Program-made: the position numbers and the translations under genes | NCBI GenBank assembly: GCA_958354085.1 | Contig: CATWUX010000130.1 | Location: 1-6,541, forward strand | DNA from: an uncultured Oscillospiraceae bacterium | GTDB taxonomy: Bacteria > Bacillota > Clostridia > Oscillospirales > Acutalibacteraceae | DNA length: 6,541 nt | Reading direction: 5' to 3' | The notes under the pieces: model-generated | Seen by the model: only the letters and a program-made list of their open reading frames with translations | Told to the model about the DNA's origin: nothing | Databases searched by the model: none | Shown: positions 1 through 4,995 of the stretch, piece after piece | Layout of the letters: every line of letters starts with the position of its first letter | Numbering within the stretch: position 1 is the stretch's first letter

Positions 1-117
1 GAAAGCGAAGCGCCCGAAGACGCATCCGCCTTGCCGGAGGACGATGCCGCTCCGCCTGCCCCATCGGAAGAGGAGGAAAACAGCTTTCCTCTATATCCCT
101 CTCCTCCTGAACAATAA
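1..117 (+). CDS. C-terminal end of an unidentified protein (5' truncated)
   Basis: Frame 1 is open from the first base to a TAA at 115-117 and encodes 38 residues. The segment is rich in Glu, Asp, Pro, Ser and Ala, includes a run of four Glu near residues 23-26, and ends in a Pro/Ser/Tyr-containing tail. Such a composition suggests a disordered acidic tail rather than a folded domain, so the protein cannot be identified from this piece. The next gene starts 23 bases downstream on the same strand with no terminator between, so the two are probably co-transcribed. Real coding is supported by the reading frame ending just before the next ribosome binding site. The family is unknown. Confidence 0.6.
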   Translation, partial: ESEAPEDASALPEDDAAPPAPSEEEENSFPLYPSPPEQ

Positions 118-140
118 CTCTGCCGGAAAAGAGGATCATC

Positions 141-1100
141 TTGGCTGGATATGTGATTTACAACGGATTTTGGAATCCGACAACACCTCCCGACCCTGTT
201 CGGCGTTTGGCGGATGCCGCCGCGAAACGACACATTCATCTGACGCCGCTTCCCAACACACGCTTGATCGCCGCTATGGAACCGACGCTGCGCATACGGG
301 TTTTGCCCGAAAACGGCGCCGATAAAAATGCCGCTGACAGCTTGTCGGCGGCAGATTTTGCGTTATTTTGGGATAAGGATCTGCGATTGGCGCGTGCTAT
401 GGAAGTGTGCGGCATACGGCTGTACAACACAGCCGACGCTGTGGCCCTTTGCGACGACAAAGCGGCGACGCACCGCGTGCTGGCTGCAAACGACGTTCCC
501 ATGCCGCGCACGTTGATCGCCCCGATGACCTATGTGCACGTGGGAGCGCCTGTTGAACCGTTTTTGCAATATGCGGCGCAGGAATTGGGATTCCCAATGG
601 TTCTCAAGGAGTGCTTTGGTTCCTTGGGCGGTCAGGTGTACCGCGCGGATGACTTTAAGGCGCTCCGGCGGCTCGCGTACCGCATGGAAGCCCGCCCGTT
701 TCTGGCACAGCAATATATAGCCGCCAGCGCCGGAACGGATTTCCGTTTGTATGTTGTGGGCGGGCAGGTCGTTGCCGCGATGAAACGGCACTGCACACAC
801 GATTTTCGTGCCAATATCGGCAATGGCGGTCACGGCGATGCCTATACACCGACGGCGCAGGAAGAAGAGCTGGCGCTACGCTGCTGCCGGTTGCTCGGCA
901 CAGAATTCGCAGGCGTGGATTTGCTGCGTGACGAACATGGGCAGCCGCTTGTGTGCGAGGTCAATTCCAACGCCTATATGCAAGCCATCACCGCTTGTAC
1001 CGGCGTGGATGTTGCCGGAGCGATTCTGGATTATGTGTTGGAACAGGAACAGCAACGCCCCTGTTCCGGACTCTACGGAGCGTTGATTGCAAATTCCTGA
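141..1100 (+). CDS. RimK-like ATP-grasp ligase (319 aa)
   Basis: This is a cytoplasmic ATP-grasp enzyme related to RimK-type alpha-L-glutamate ligases, which use ATP to join an amino acid to a carboxylate through an acyl-phosphate. The N-terminus (GYVIYNGFWNP, residues 3-13) resembles clostridial members of the family. The pre-ATP-grasp region runs to about residue 100. The ATP-grasp part has KECFGSLGGQVY (156-167, nucleotide-binding Lys and glycine loop), DFRLYVVGG (200-208), RANIGNGG (223-230), GVDLL (258-262) and EVNSNA (273-278). D260, E273 and N275 fit the Mg-binding triad. The start is TTG, supported by GAGG at 131-134 six bases upstream and by the family-like N-terminus; the first in-frame ATG (M46) would remove that conserved start. 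The length fits the family. The substrate is unknown: ribosomal protein S6, a peptide or a cofactor tail are all possible. No neighbour settles it. Confidence 0.85.
   Translation: MAGYVIYNGFWNPTTPPDPVRRLADAAAKRHIHLTPLPNTRLIAAMEPTLRIRVLPENGADKNAADSLSAADFALFWDKDLRLARAMEVCGIRLYNTADAVALCDDKAATHRVLAANDVPMPRTLIAPMTYVHVGAPVEPFLQYAAQELGFPMVLKECFGSLGGQVYRADDFKALRRLAYRMEARPFLAQQYIAASAGTDFRLYVVGGQVVAAMKRHCTHDFRANIGNGGHGDAYTPTAQEEELALRCCRLLGTEFAGVDLLRDEHGQPLVCEVNSNAYMQAITACTGVDVAGAILDYVLEQEQQRPCSGLYGALIANS
1040..1067. repeat. GGAACAG direct repeats with inverted copy
   Basis: GGAACAG occurs at 1040-1046 and again at 1046-1052, sharing one G, and its inverted copy CTGTTCC lies at 1061-1067. The second copy and the inverted copy could form a 7-bp hairpin with an 8-base loop. 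The cluster is inside the last codons of the ATP-grasp gene, some 55-80 bases upstream of the predicted start of transcription for the helix-turn-helix gene. It could be an operator, or it may only reflect the Glu/Gln-rich codons there. Confidence 0.3.
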
Positions 1101-1114
1101 CAAACGGGTATACT
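1087..1114 (+). promoter_or_regulatory. Possible sigma-A promoter for the HTH gene
   Basis: TTGCAA (1087-1092) and TATACT (1109-1114) are separated by 16 bases and match the -35 and -10 consensus at 4/6 and 5/6. Transcription would start near 1121, leaving a leader of about 14 bases that begins just before the Shine-Dalgarno. The promoter overlaps the end of the ATP-grasp gene. It would allow the regulator to be expressed apart from the upstream genes. Confidence 0.45.
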
Positions 1115-1134
1115 GATAGACAGAGGTGATCGGC

Positions 1135-1719
1135 ATGGATTGTGCAAAGGTTGGAAAATTGATCCGCTGTCTGCGGCAGGAAAAGGGGCTGACGCAAAAG
1201 CAGTTGGCAGATACGATGCATTTGAGCGACAAAACGGTTTCCAAATGGGAACGCGGCCTGGGCTGCCCGGACGTCTCTCTGCTGGCCGACCTGTCCGACA
1301 TTCTTGGCGTAAACGTCGAAGATATACTGGATGGGGAGCTGTCCCCCAACCCGTTTGTAGGAGGTAATATGAAAAAATCCCGCTACTATGTTTGCCCCAT
1401 ATGCGGCAATATCACGCTCTGCACAGGAAATGCCTCCGTTTCCTGCTGCGGAAGAAAACTGGAACCGCTGGAACCGCGCAAAGCCGACGACGAGCAAAAG
1501 CTGTGCGTAGAATCGGTGGAGGACGATTGGTATATCACCGGTTCTCATCCGATGCAAAAGGACAACTATATTGCGTTTGTCGCATTGGCAACCGGCGAGA
1601 AAGTGCAGCTAATCAAGCAGTATCCGGAGTGGAATTTGCAGCTGCGTATCCCCAAACGCGGGCATGGAACACTGCTTTGGTATTCCACGCAGGACGGATT
1701 GTTCTATCAGCTGTTGTGA
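1135..1719 (+). CDS. XRE-family regulator fused to a desulfoferrodoxin-like domain (194 aa)
   Basis: Residues 5-66 form an XRE/Cro-type helix-turn-helix, with GLTQKQLADTMHLSDKTVSKWERG (18-41) as its core. After a short linker (67-78), residues 84-110 resemble a desulforedoxin domain: C87-x2-C90-GN-x11-C104-C105, a Cys4 site suited to Fe or Zn. Residues 125-194 resemble the superoxide-reductase module of desulfoferrodoxin: SHPMQKDNYI (137-146) matches the family's HPM..xHYI, and YSTQDGLF (183-190) aligns with YCN(I/L)HG(H/L)W. Of the five iron ligands only H138 is retained; the second His is N144, the Cys is S184, the C-terminal His is D187, and no equivalent of the first His is visible. A redox- or metal-responsive regulator is inferred. 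The start is ATG 1135 because GAGGTGATC (1123-1131) is a near-perfect Shine-Dalgarno at normal distance; GTG 1126 lies inside it. I recall similar clostridial fusions, all uncharacterised. Confidence 0.8.
   Translation: MDCAKVGKLIRCLRQEKGLTQKQLADTMHLSDKTVSKWERGLGCPDVSLLADLSDILGVNVEDILDGELSPNPFVGGNMKKSRYYVCPICGNITLCTGNASVSCCGRKLEPLEPRKADDEQKLCVESVEDDWYITGSHPMQKDNYIAFVALATGEKVQLIKQYPEWNLQLRIPKRGHGTLLWYSTQDGLFYQLL
1359..1371 (+). promoter_or_regulatory. Internal Shine-Dalgarno and in-frame ATG inside the HTH gene
   Basis: AGGAGGT (1359-1365) precedes an in-frame ATG (1369-1371, codon 79) exactly where the linker meets the Cys4 domain. Initiation here would give a 116-residue protein starting MKKSRYYVCPICGN, that is, the desulfoferrodoxin-like part alone. 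The six-base AGGAGG core is perfect, but its spacing to the ATG (four bases) is shorter than ideal. The bases also encode linker residues VGGN, so coincidence through GGA-GGT codons is possible. Confidence 0.5.
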
Positions 1720-1724
1720 AGCGC

Positions 1725-1767
1725 AAAAATCCCGGTCAGACAGATTCTGTCTGACCGGGATTTTTTT
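1725..1767. terminator. Bidirectional intrinsic terminator
   Basis: A perfect 19-bp inverted repeat (1725-1743 with 1747-1765) has a 3-base ATT loop, a GC-rich core (CCCGGTCAGACAG) and flanking A and T runs. The + strand transcript ends in seven U (1761-1767); the - strand transcript ends in AUUUUU. It lies between the convergent stop codons of the HTH gene (1719) and malic enzyme gene (1775), so it can end both transcripts. Confidence 0.95.
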
Positions 1768-1774
1768 GGTTTGG

Positions 1775-2947
1775 TTATATCCGCGCAACGCCGCTTTGAC
1801 GGGCAGCCTCAGCGACCGCCTTCGCCACCGCCGGCGCAACACGCTTATCCAGCGCACTCGGAATAATGTATTCCTCGCTCAATTCCGCTTCCGTCACCAA
1901 TCCGGCAATCGCATAAGCGGCTGCCAACTTCATAGCGCCGTTGATATCGCGGGCACGAACGTCCAGCGCGCCGCGGAACAGCCCGGGAAACGCCAGCACA
2001 TTATTGATCTGATTCGGATAATCGCTCCGACCGGTTCCGACGACGGCCGCACCGGCGGCCTTGGCCGCGTCCGGCATGATTTCCGGCACCGGATTTGCCA
2101 TGGCAAACAAAAGCGGCTGCGCATTCATGCTTGCGACCATCTCGGCGGTTACGACATTCGGCGCGGAGACACCGACAAACAGATCGGCGCCGCGCATGGC
2201 ATCGGCCAGCTGACCGGTCAGGCGACGAGGATTGGTTCTTTTCGCCAATTCATTATGAGCCGCGCTCTGGTTGGGCGCGCCGTCATACAGGATACCGGCG
2301 CGGTCGCACATGATCAGCTCGCCCACGCCCAGTTGCAGCAGCATATCGGCAATCGCGGTTCCGGCGGCGCCCGCGCCGTTGATAACCGCGTGCACCGTGT
2401 TCACAGCACGTCCTGTCAGACGGCACGCATTGAGAACCGCCGCCGCGACCACAATCGCCGTGCCATGCTGATCGTCGTGAAAAATCGGAATATCGCAGCA
2501 TTCCTTCAGGCGGCGTTCGATCTCAAAGCAGCGCGGCGCGGCGATATCCTCCAGATTGATGCCGCCGAAACTGCCCGCCAGCAAACGGATCGTATTGACG
2601 ATTTCATCCACATCCTTAGAGCGGATACACAGCGGGACGGCGTCCACGTCGCCAAACGCCTTAAATAACGCGCATTTGCCTTCCATGACCGGCATTCCCG
2701 CCTCCGGGCCGATATCGCCCAGCCCTAAAACGGCGGTACCGTCGGTAACGACTGCCACCAAGTTGGCCCGGCGCGTCAGCTCATAGCTTTTATCCACATC
2801 CTTCTGTATCTCCAGACACGGCTGCGCCACGCCCGGCGTATAAGCCAACGACAAATCCTCGCGCGTTTCCATGGGAACCCGGCAAACGACCTCAATTTTC
2901 CCCTGCCATTCCCGATGCAGACGCAGGGATTCCTCCGCATAATTCAT
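1775..2947 (-). CDS. Malic enzyme (oxaloacetate-decarboxylating, 390 aa)
   Basis: The enzyme oxidatively decarboxylates L-malate to pyruvate and CO2 with reduction of NAD(P), linking C4 acids to pyruvate in the cytoplasm. The short bacterial form (about 390-410 aa) is complete. The malic N-terminal domain has AYTPGVAQPC (35-44), VTDGTAVLGLGDIG (67-80) and the catalytic Lys region KCALFKAFGD (91-100). Metal-ligand motifs NLED (131-134) and FHDDQHGTA (156-164) follow. The Rossmann domain has the NAD(P) loop GAGAAG (191-196), and D215 at the end of the second strand favours NAD over NADP. Later motifs are ANPVPEI (284-290) and NQINNVLAFPGLFRGALD (312-329). ATG 2947 is chosen because AAGGAAGGA lies upstream; the in-frame GTG at 2977 would place that site inside the gene and add ten non-family residues. 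The gene stands alone, divergent from the hemolysin III gene. Confidence 0.95.
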   Translation of the reverse strand: MNYAEESLRLHREWQGKIEVVCRVPMETREDLSLAYTPGVAQPCLEIQKDVDKSYELTRRANLVAVVTDGTAVLGLGDIGPEAGMPVMEGKCALFKAFGDVDAVPLCIRSKDVDEIVNTIRLLAGSFGGINLEDIAAPRCFEIERRLKECCDIPIFHDDQHGTAIVVAAAVLNACRLTGRAVNTVHAVINGAGAAGTAIADMLLQLGVGELIMCDRAGILYDGAPNQSAAHNELAKRTNPRRLTGQLADAMRGADLFVGVSAPNVVTAEMVASMNAQPLLFAMANPVPEIMPDAAKAAGAAVVGTGRSDYPNQINNVLAFPGLFRGALDVRARDINGAMKLAAAYAIAGLVTEAELSEEYIIPSALDKRVAPAVAKAVAEAARQSGVARI

Positions 2948-2985
2948 GCTTTTTCTTCCTTCCTTTTTTGCAAGCACAATATGTA

Positions 2986-3019
2986 GTTTTTAAAAATATA
3001 TAATATGGTTTTAAAAACC
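2986..3019. repeat. Two similar AT-rich palindromes in the divergent promoter region
   Basis: GTTTTTAAAAA (2986-2996) and GGTTTTAAAAACC (3007-3019) are palindromic and share nearly the same core. Their centres are about 21.5 bases apart, close to two helical turns. The second ends two bases before the -35 element of the rightward promoter. They look like paired operator half-regions, though AT-rich DNA makes such matches easier by chance. Confidence 0.4.
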
Positions 3020-3028
3020 TATTGAACA
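3000..3028 (-). promoter_or_regulatory. Weak candidate promoter for malic enzyme
   Basis: On the - strand TATTAT (3000-3005) resembles a -10 element, with TGTTCA (3023-3028) 17 bases upstream as a poor -35. An alternative is TTATAT (2998-3003) with TTCAAT (3021-3026), also 17 apart. Either places the -35 over that of the rightward promoter, so the two genes' polymerases would compete. The call rests mainly on location. Confidence 0.3.
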
Positions 3029-3050
3029 CAAACGACAGATATGGTATACT
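3022..3050 (+). promoter_or_regulatory. Sigma-A promoter of the hemolysin III gene
   Basis: TTGAAC (3022-3027) and TATACT (3045-3050) are separated by exactly 17 bases, and TGG directly before the -10 makes it an extended -10 element. Transcription would start near 3057, leaving a leader of about 49 bases to the ATG at 3106. Confidence 0.75.
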
Positions 3051-3105
3051 AAAGGCACCGGTAATTGCGCATATGGGTTGTATAATTCCAAGTCTGGAGG
3101 CTGTT

Positions 3106-3768
3106 ATGACCGCAAATAAAACCGAATCCAATAAAAAGTCGCCCATTTTCTATACGCTCGGTGAAGAGATTGCCAACGCGGTTTCGCACGGCGTCGGCGC
3201 GGCGTTGGCCGTAGCCGGTACCGTGATCCTGCTGGTGATGGCGCAGGGCGACGCATGGAAAATCGTGAGCTCCGCCATTTACGGCGCCAGCATGATCTTA
3301 CTGTTCACGATGTCCTGCCTGTATCATTCACTGACCAACCGCACGGCCAAATCGATACTGCGTGTATTTGACCACACCTCGATATTTTTCCTCATAGCCG
3401 GTACGTATACGCCGTTCACATTGGTTACTTTGCGCGGATGGATCGGCTGGACTATTTTCGGATTGGTATGGGGTGCGGCCATTTTCGGGATTATTCTCAA
3501 CGTGATCAGCATCGAACGCTTTAAGAAAATCTCCATGGTATGCTATGTGGCCAGCGGCTGGTGCGTGGTGATCGCCTTTGTGCCGTTAATGCAAAGCATG
3601 GCGCTGCCGGGCATAATTCTTTTGGTTCTCGGCGGCGTTGCGTATACGGCGGGCATTTTATTCTATCGCCGCAAAGACATCCGCTTCATGCACGGCATTT
3701 GGCACTTGTTCGTCGTAGCCGGTGCGCTGCTGCAGTATTTCTGCATTTTGTTCTACGTCATTTGCTAA
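3106..3768 (+). CDS. trhA: Hemolysin III / TrhA (PAQR family) membrane protein (220 aa)
   Basis: This is an integral membrane protein of the hemolysin III / YqfA / TrhA branch of the PAQR superfamily, with about seven membrane segments. Bacterial members are linked to membrane homeostasis, and the old hemolysin name reflects heterologous assays. The family signature GEEIANAVSHGVGA is at 19-32. The presumed zinc and catalytic-site residues are all visible: S70 and H74 in SCLYH, D89-H90 in VFDHTS, and H196/H200 in MHGIWH. GTYTPF (99-104) is also characteristic. The ATG at 3106 is chosen because GGAGG (3096-3100) lies five bases upstream; the longer reading from TTG 3022 would start inside the promoter's -35 element. 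The gene is divergent from malic enzyme, and the TspO-like gene follows 77 bases downstream with no terminator between, so read-through is likely. Confidence 0.93.
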   Translation: MTANKTESNKKSPIFYTLGEEIANAVSHGVGAALAVAGTVILLVMAQGDAWKIVSSAIYGASMILLFTMSCLYHSLTNRTAKSILRVFDHTSIFFLIAGTYTPFTLVTLRGWIGWTIFGLVWGAAIFGIILNVISIERFKKISMVCYVASGWCVVIAFVPLMQSMALPGIILLVLGGVAYTAGILFYRRKDIRFMHGIWHLFVVAGALLQYFCILFYVIC

Positions 3769-3805
3769 GCGTTCACCGATCAGCTGAAATATTTCCGCCC
3801 GCTTG

Positions 3806-3831
3806 CGCATACCTATAGATGAGGTTATGCG
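3806..3831 (+). promoter_or_regulatory. Hairpin directly before the TspO-like gene's ribosome binding site
   Basis: CGCATACCT (3806-3814) pairs with AGGTTATGCG (3822-3831) to give nine base pairs with one bulged T and a 7-base loop. The stem's last base abuts or overlaps the GGAAGGAG Shine-Dalgarno (3831-3838). There is no U run, so it is not an intrinsic terminator. It could protect the downstream end of a processed hlyIII-tspO transcript or modulate access to the ribosome binding site. Confidence 0.4.
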
Positions 3832-3845
3832 GAAGGAGCGGACAT

Positions 3846-4340
3846 ATGACAAGAGCAAAACCCAGACTGCGCAAACAACCCTTTGACGGGCGCGCATTTT
3901 TGTTTTTTCAAATCCTTACATTGACGACTGCCCTGACAGGCGGTGCGCTCAGCCGGTTTACCATACTGGACAGCCTGCATAAACCGGCCTTTATGCCGGC
4001 GCTGCCGGTGCTGATCGGCTGTTGGTTCGGCGTTCACCTGTTGATGGCGACCGCCGCCTATCTGGTCTGGAACAGCGGCGATCTGGATCGTGCGCTGCCG
4101 CTGCGGGTATATTTGCTGCAAACCGCCGTGCAAGCCGTCTGGCCGGTGTTGGTGTTCCGGCTACAGTGGCGTCTGATCGGTTTCTTATGGACGATATGGC
4201 TGGCTGCGCTCGTCACGCTCACCATGTCGGGCTTTCGCTACATTCGTCCCGCCGCCTATCGTCTGCTCCTCCCCTGTCTGCTGTGGATCGGCATGGAGGC
4301 GTATATATCGCTGGGGCTGTTCCTGCTCAATGATATATAA
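3846..4340 (+). CDS. Divergent TspO/MBR-like membrane protein (164 aa)
   Basis: The protein is small, hydrophobic, with about five predicted membrane helices and the size of TspO (translocator protein / peripheral benzodiazepine receptor homologue), a family binding porphyrins and other lipophilic ligands. Recognisable pieces are LHKPAFMPALP (44-54, for the family's LxKPxWxPP), LMATAAYLVW (66-75), VYLLQTAVQAVWPVLVF (88-104, for QLxLNxxWxxxFF) and AAYRLLLPCLLWIGMEAYISL (136-156, for LLxPYxxWxxFAxxLN). Several hallmark residues differ: the helix-1 PP is PA, the conserved Asn of the third helix is Q96, the PY is PC, and the final LN-type position is not kept. Ligand binding may therefore differ. 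The ATG at 3846 has AAGGAG (3833-3838) seven bases upstream; the upstream ATG at 3819 has no site. It ends seven bases from the convergent DUF47 stop codon. Function is uncertain. Confidence 0.75.
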   Translation: MTRAKPRLRKQPFDGRAFLFFQILTLTTALTGGALSRFTILDSLHKPAFMPALPVLIGCWFGVHLLMATAAYLVWNSGDLDRALPLRVYLLQTAVQAVWPVLVFRLQWRLIGFLWTIWLAALVTLTMSGFRYIRPAAYRLLLPCLLWIGMEAYISLGLFLLNDI

Positions 4341-4346
4341 AAGGGA

Positions 4347-4365
4347 GTTATGAATTCTTCATAAC
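4347..4365 (-). terminator. Weak hairpin over the DUF47 stop codon
   Basis: GTTATGAA (4347-4354) and TTCATAAC (4358-4365) form a perfect 8-bp stem with a 3-base loop. On the - strand it contains the last codons and the TAA of the DUF47 gene and is followed by TCCCTTTTATATA. The stem is AT-rich and the U run is short and displaced, so this is at best a weak terminator for the PiT-DUF47 operon. Confidence 0.35.
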
Positions 4366-4971
4366 GATGCTTTCGAGCACATTTGCCACATGCTCGCACG
4401 TATCGCAGCATTTTTCCAGCTGATCGAAAATCTCCCGCCACACCATCAGCTCGATGGGATCGTGCGAGGTCATGTGCAACCGCCGTACCGCGCGGGTATA
4501 CAGCTGATCGCCCTCGCTCTCCAAGCGGTTGACCTCTACGATGCTTTCCAAAATCGTTCCGGATTTGCGGAACATATGGAACTCCTGCAGCGCCTGACGC
4601 AGCATATCGCAGCAAGCGACAATAATCGAGGTAAACTCCAACGCATCCTCACGGATAGACAGGACATTGCACATATATAACCGCATCAGAACGTCTTCAA
4701 TTGCATCGGTCACATTATCAATTTCCTGCGCAAGAAGCAGGATGTCCTCGCGCTCGATCGGCGTGATAAAGGCATGTGACAGTTCCCGAATGATATCGTG
4801 CTTGGCGCTGTCGGCGGCATGCTCCACGGCATGCACCTCACCGAGTTTCTCTTTGATCGTATCCGGATCGTATTGTCCGAGAATTTCGCGAAGCATTTCC
4901 GCTGTCTGGCATGAATAGCCTACTGCCCGCACAAAGGCGTCAAAATAATCGTAATCCCGTTTTCCCATCAT
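4348..4971 (-). CDS. DUF47 / PhoU-like protein, partner of the PiT transporter (207 aa)
   Basis: This is a soluble, mostly helical protein of the DUF47 (TIGR00153) family, structurally related to PhoU and commonly encoded beside PiT phosphate transporters, where it is thought to modulate transport. The length of about 207 residues matches the family. The PhoU-type E/D-rich motifs are visible: VEHAAD (49-54), EREDILLLAQEIDNVTDAIED (73-93) and RLESEGDQLY (149-158). A late segment, FDQLEKCCDTCEHVANVLESI (182-202), is also typical of the family. These acidic motifs bind metal clusters in PhoU proteins. It lies 24 bases downstream of the PiT gene and forms the second gene of that operon. Two adjacent ATGs (4971 and 4968) are possible; AAGGA lies three bases before the first and six before the second, so 4968 may be the better start. 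The extra Met makes no functional difference. Confidence 0.92.
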   Translation of the reverse strand: MMGKRDYDYFDAFVRAVGYSCQTAEMLREILGQYDPDTIKEKLGEVHAVEHAADSAKHDIIRELSHAFITPIEREDILLLAQEIDNVTDAIEDVLMRLYMCNVLSIREDALEFTSIIVACCDMLRQALQEFHMFRKSGTILESIVEVNRLESEGDQLYTRAVRRLHMTSHDPIELMVWREIFDQLEKCCDTCEHVANVLESIVMKNS

Positions 4972-4995
4972 GATTCCTTCCCTTCTATATACCTG

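Noticed and set aside
44..325. 93-codon + strand open frame overlapping the window's first gene and the ATP-grasp gene
   Set aside because: It overlaps two better-supported frames and has no ribosome binding site or recognisable motif.
1126..1134. GTG 1126 as start of the HTH gene
   Set aside because: The GTG is part of the GAGGTGATC Shine-Dalgarno that serves ATG 1135.
1664..2668. 334-codon open frame on the + strand opposite malic enzyme
   Set aside because: It runs through the terminator and antisense to a clearly conserved enzyme; its product is Arg/His-rich low-complexity sequence with no recognisable domain, typical of the shadow of a GC-rich gene.
2948..2977. GTG 2977 as start of malic enzyme
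   Set aside because: The ten added residues are encoded by the AAGGAAGGA ribosome binding site region and do not resemble the family's N-terminus.
3022..3105. Longer start (TTG 3022) for the hemolysin III gene
   Set aside because: The TTG is the -35 box of the promoter, so it would not be in the mRNA; ATG 3106 has GGAGG at the right distance.
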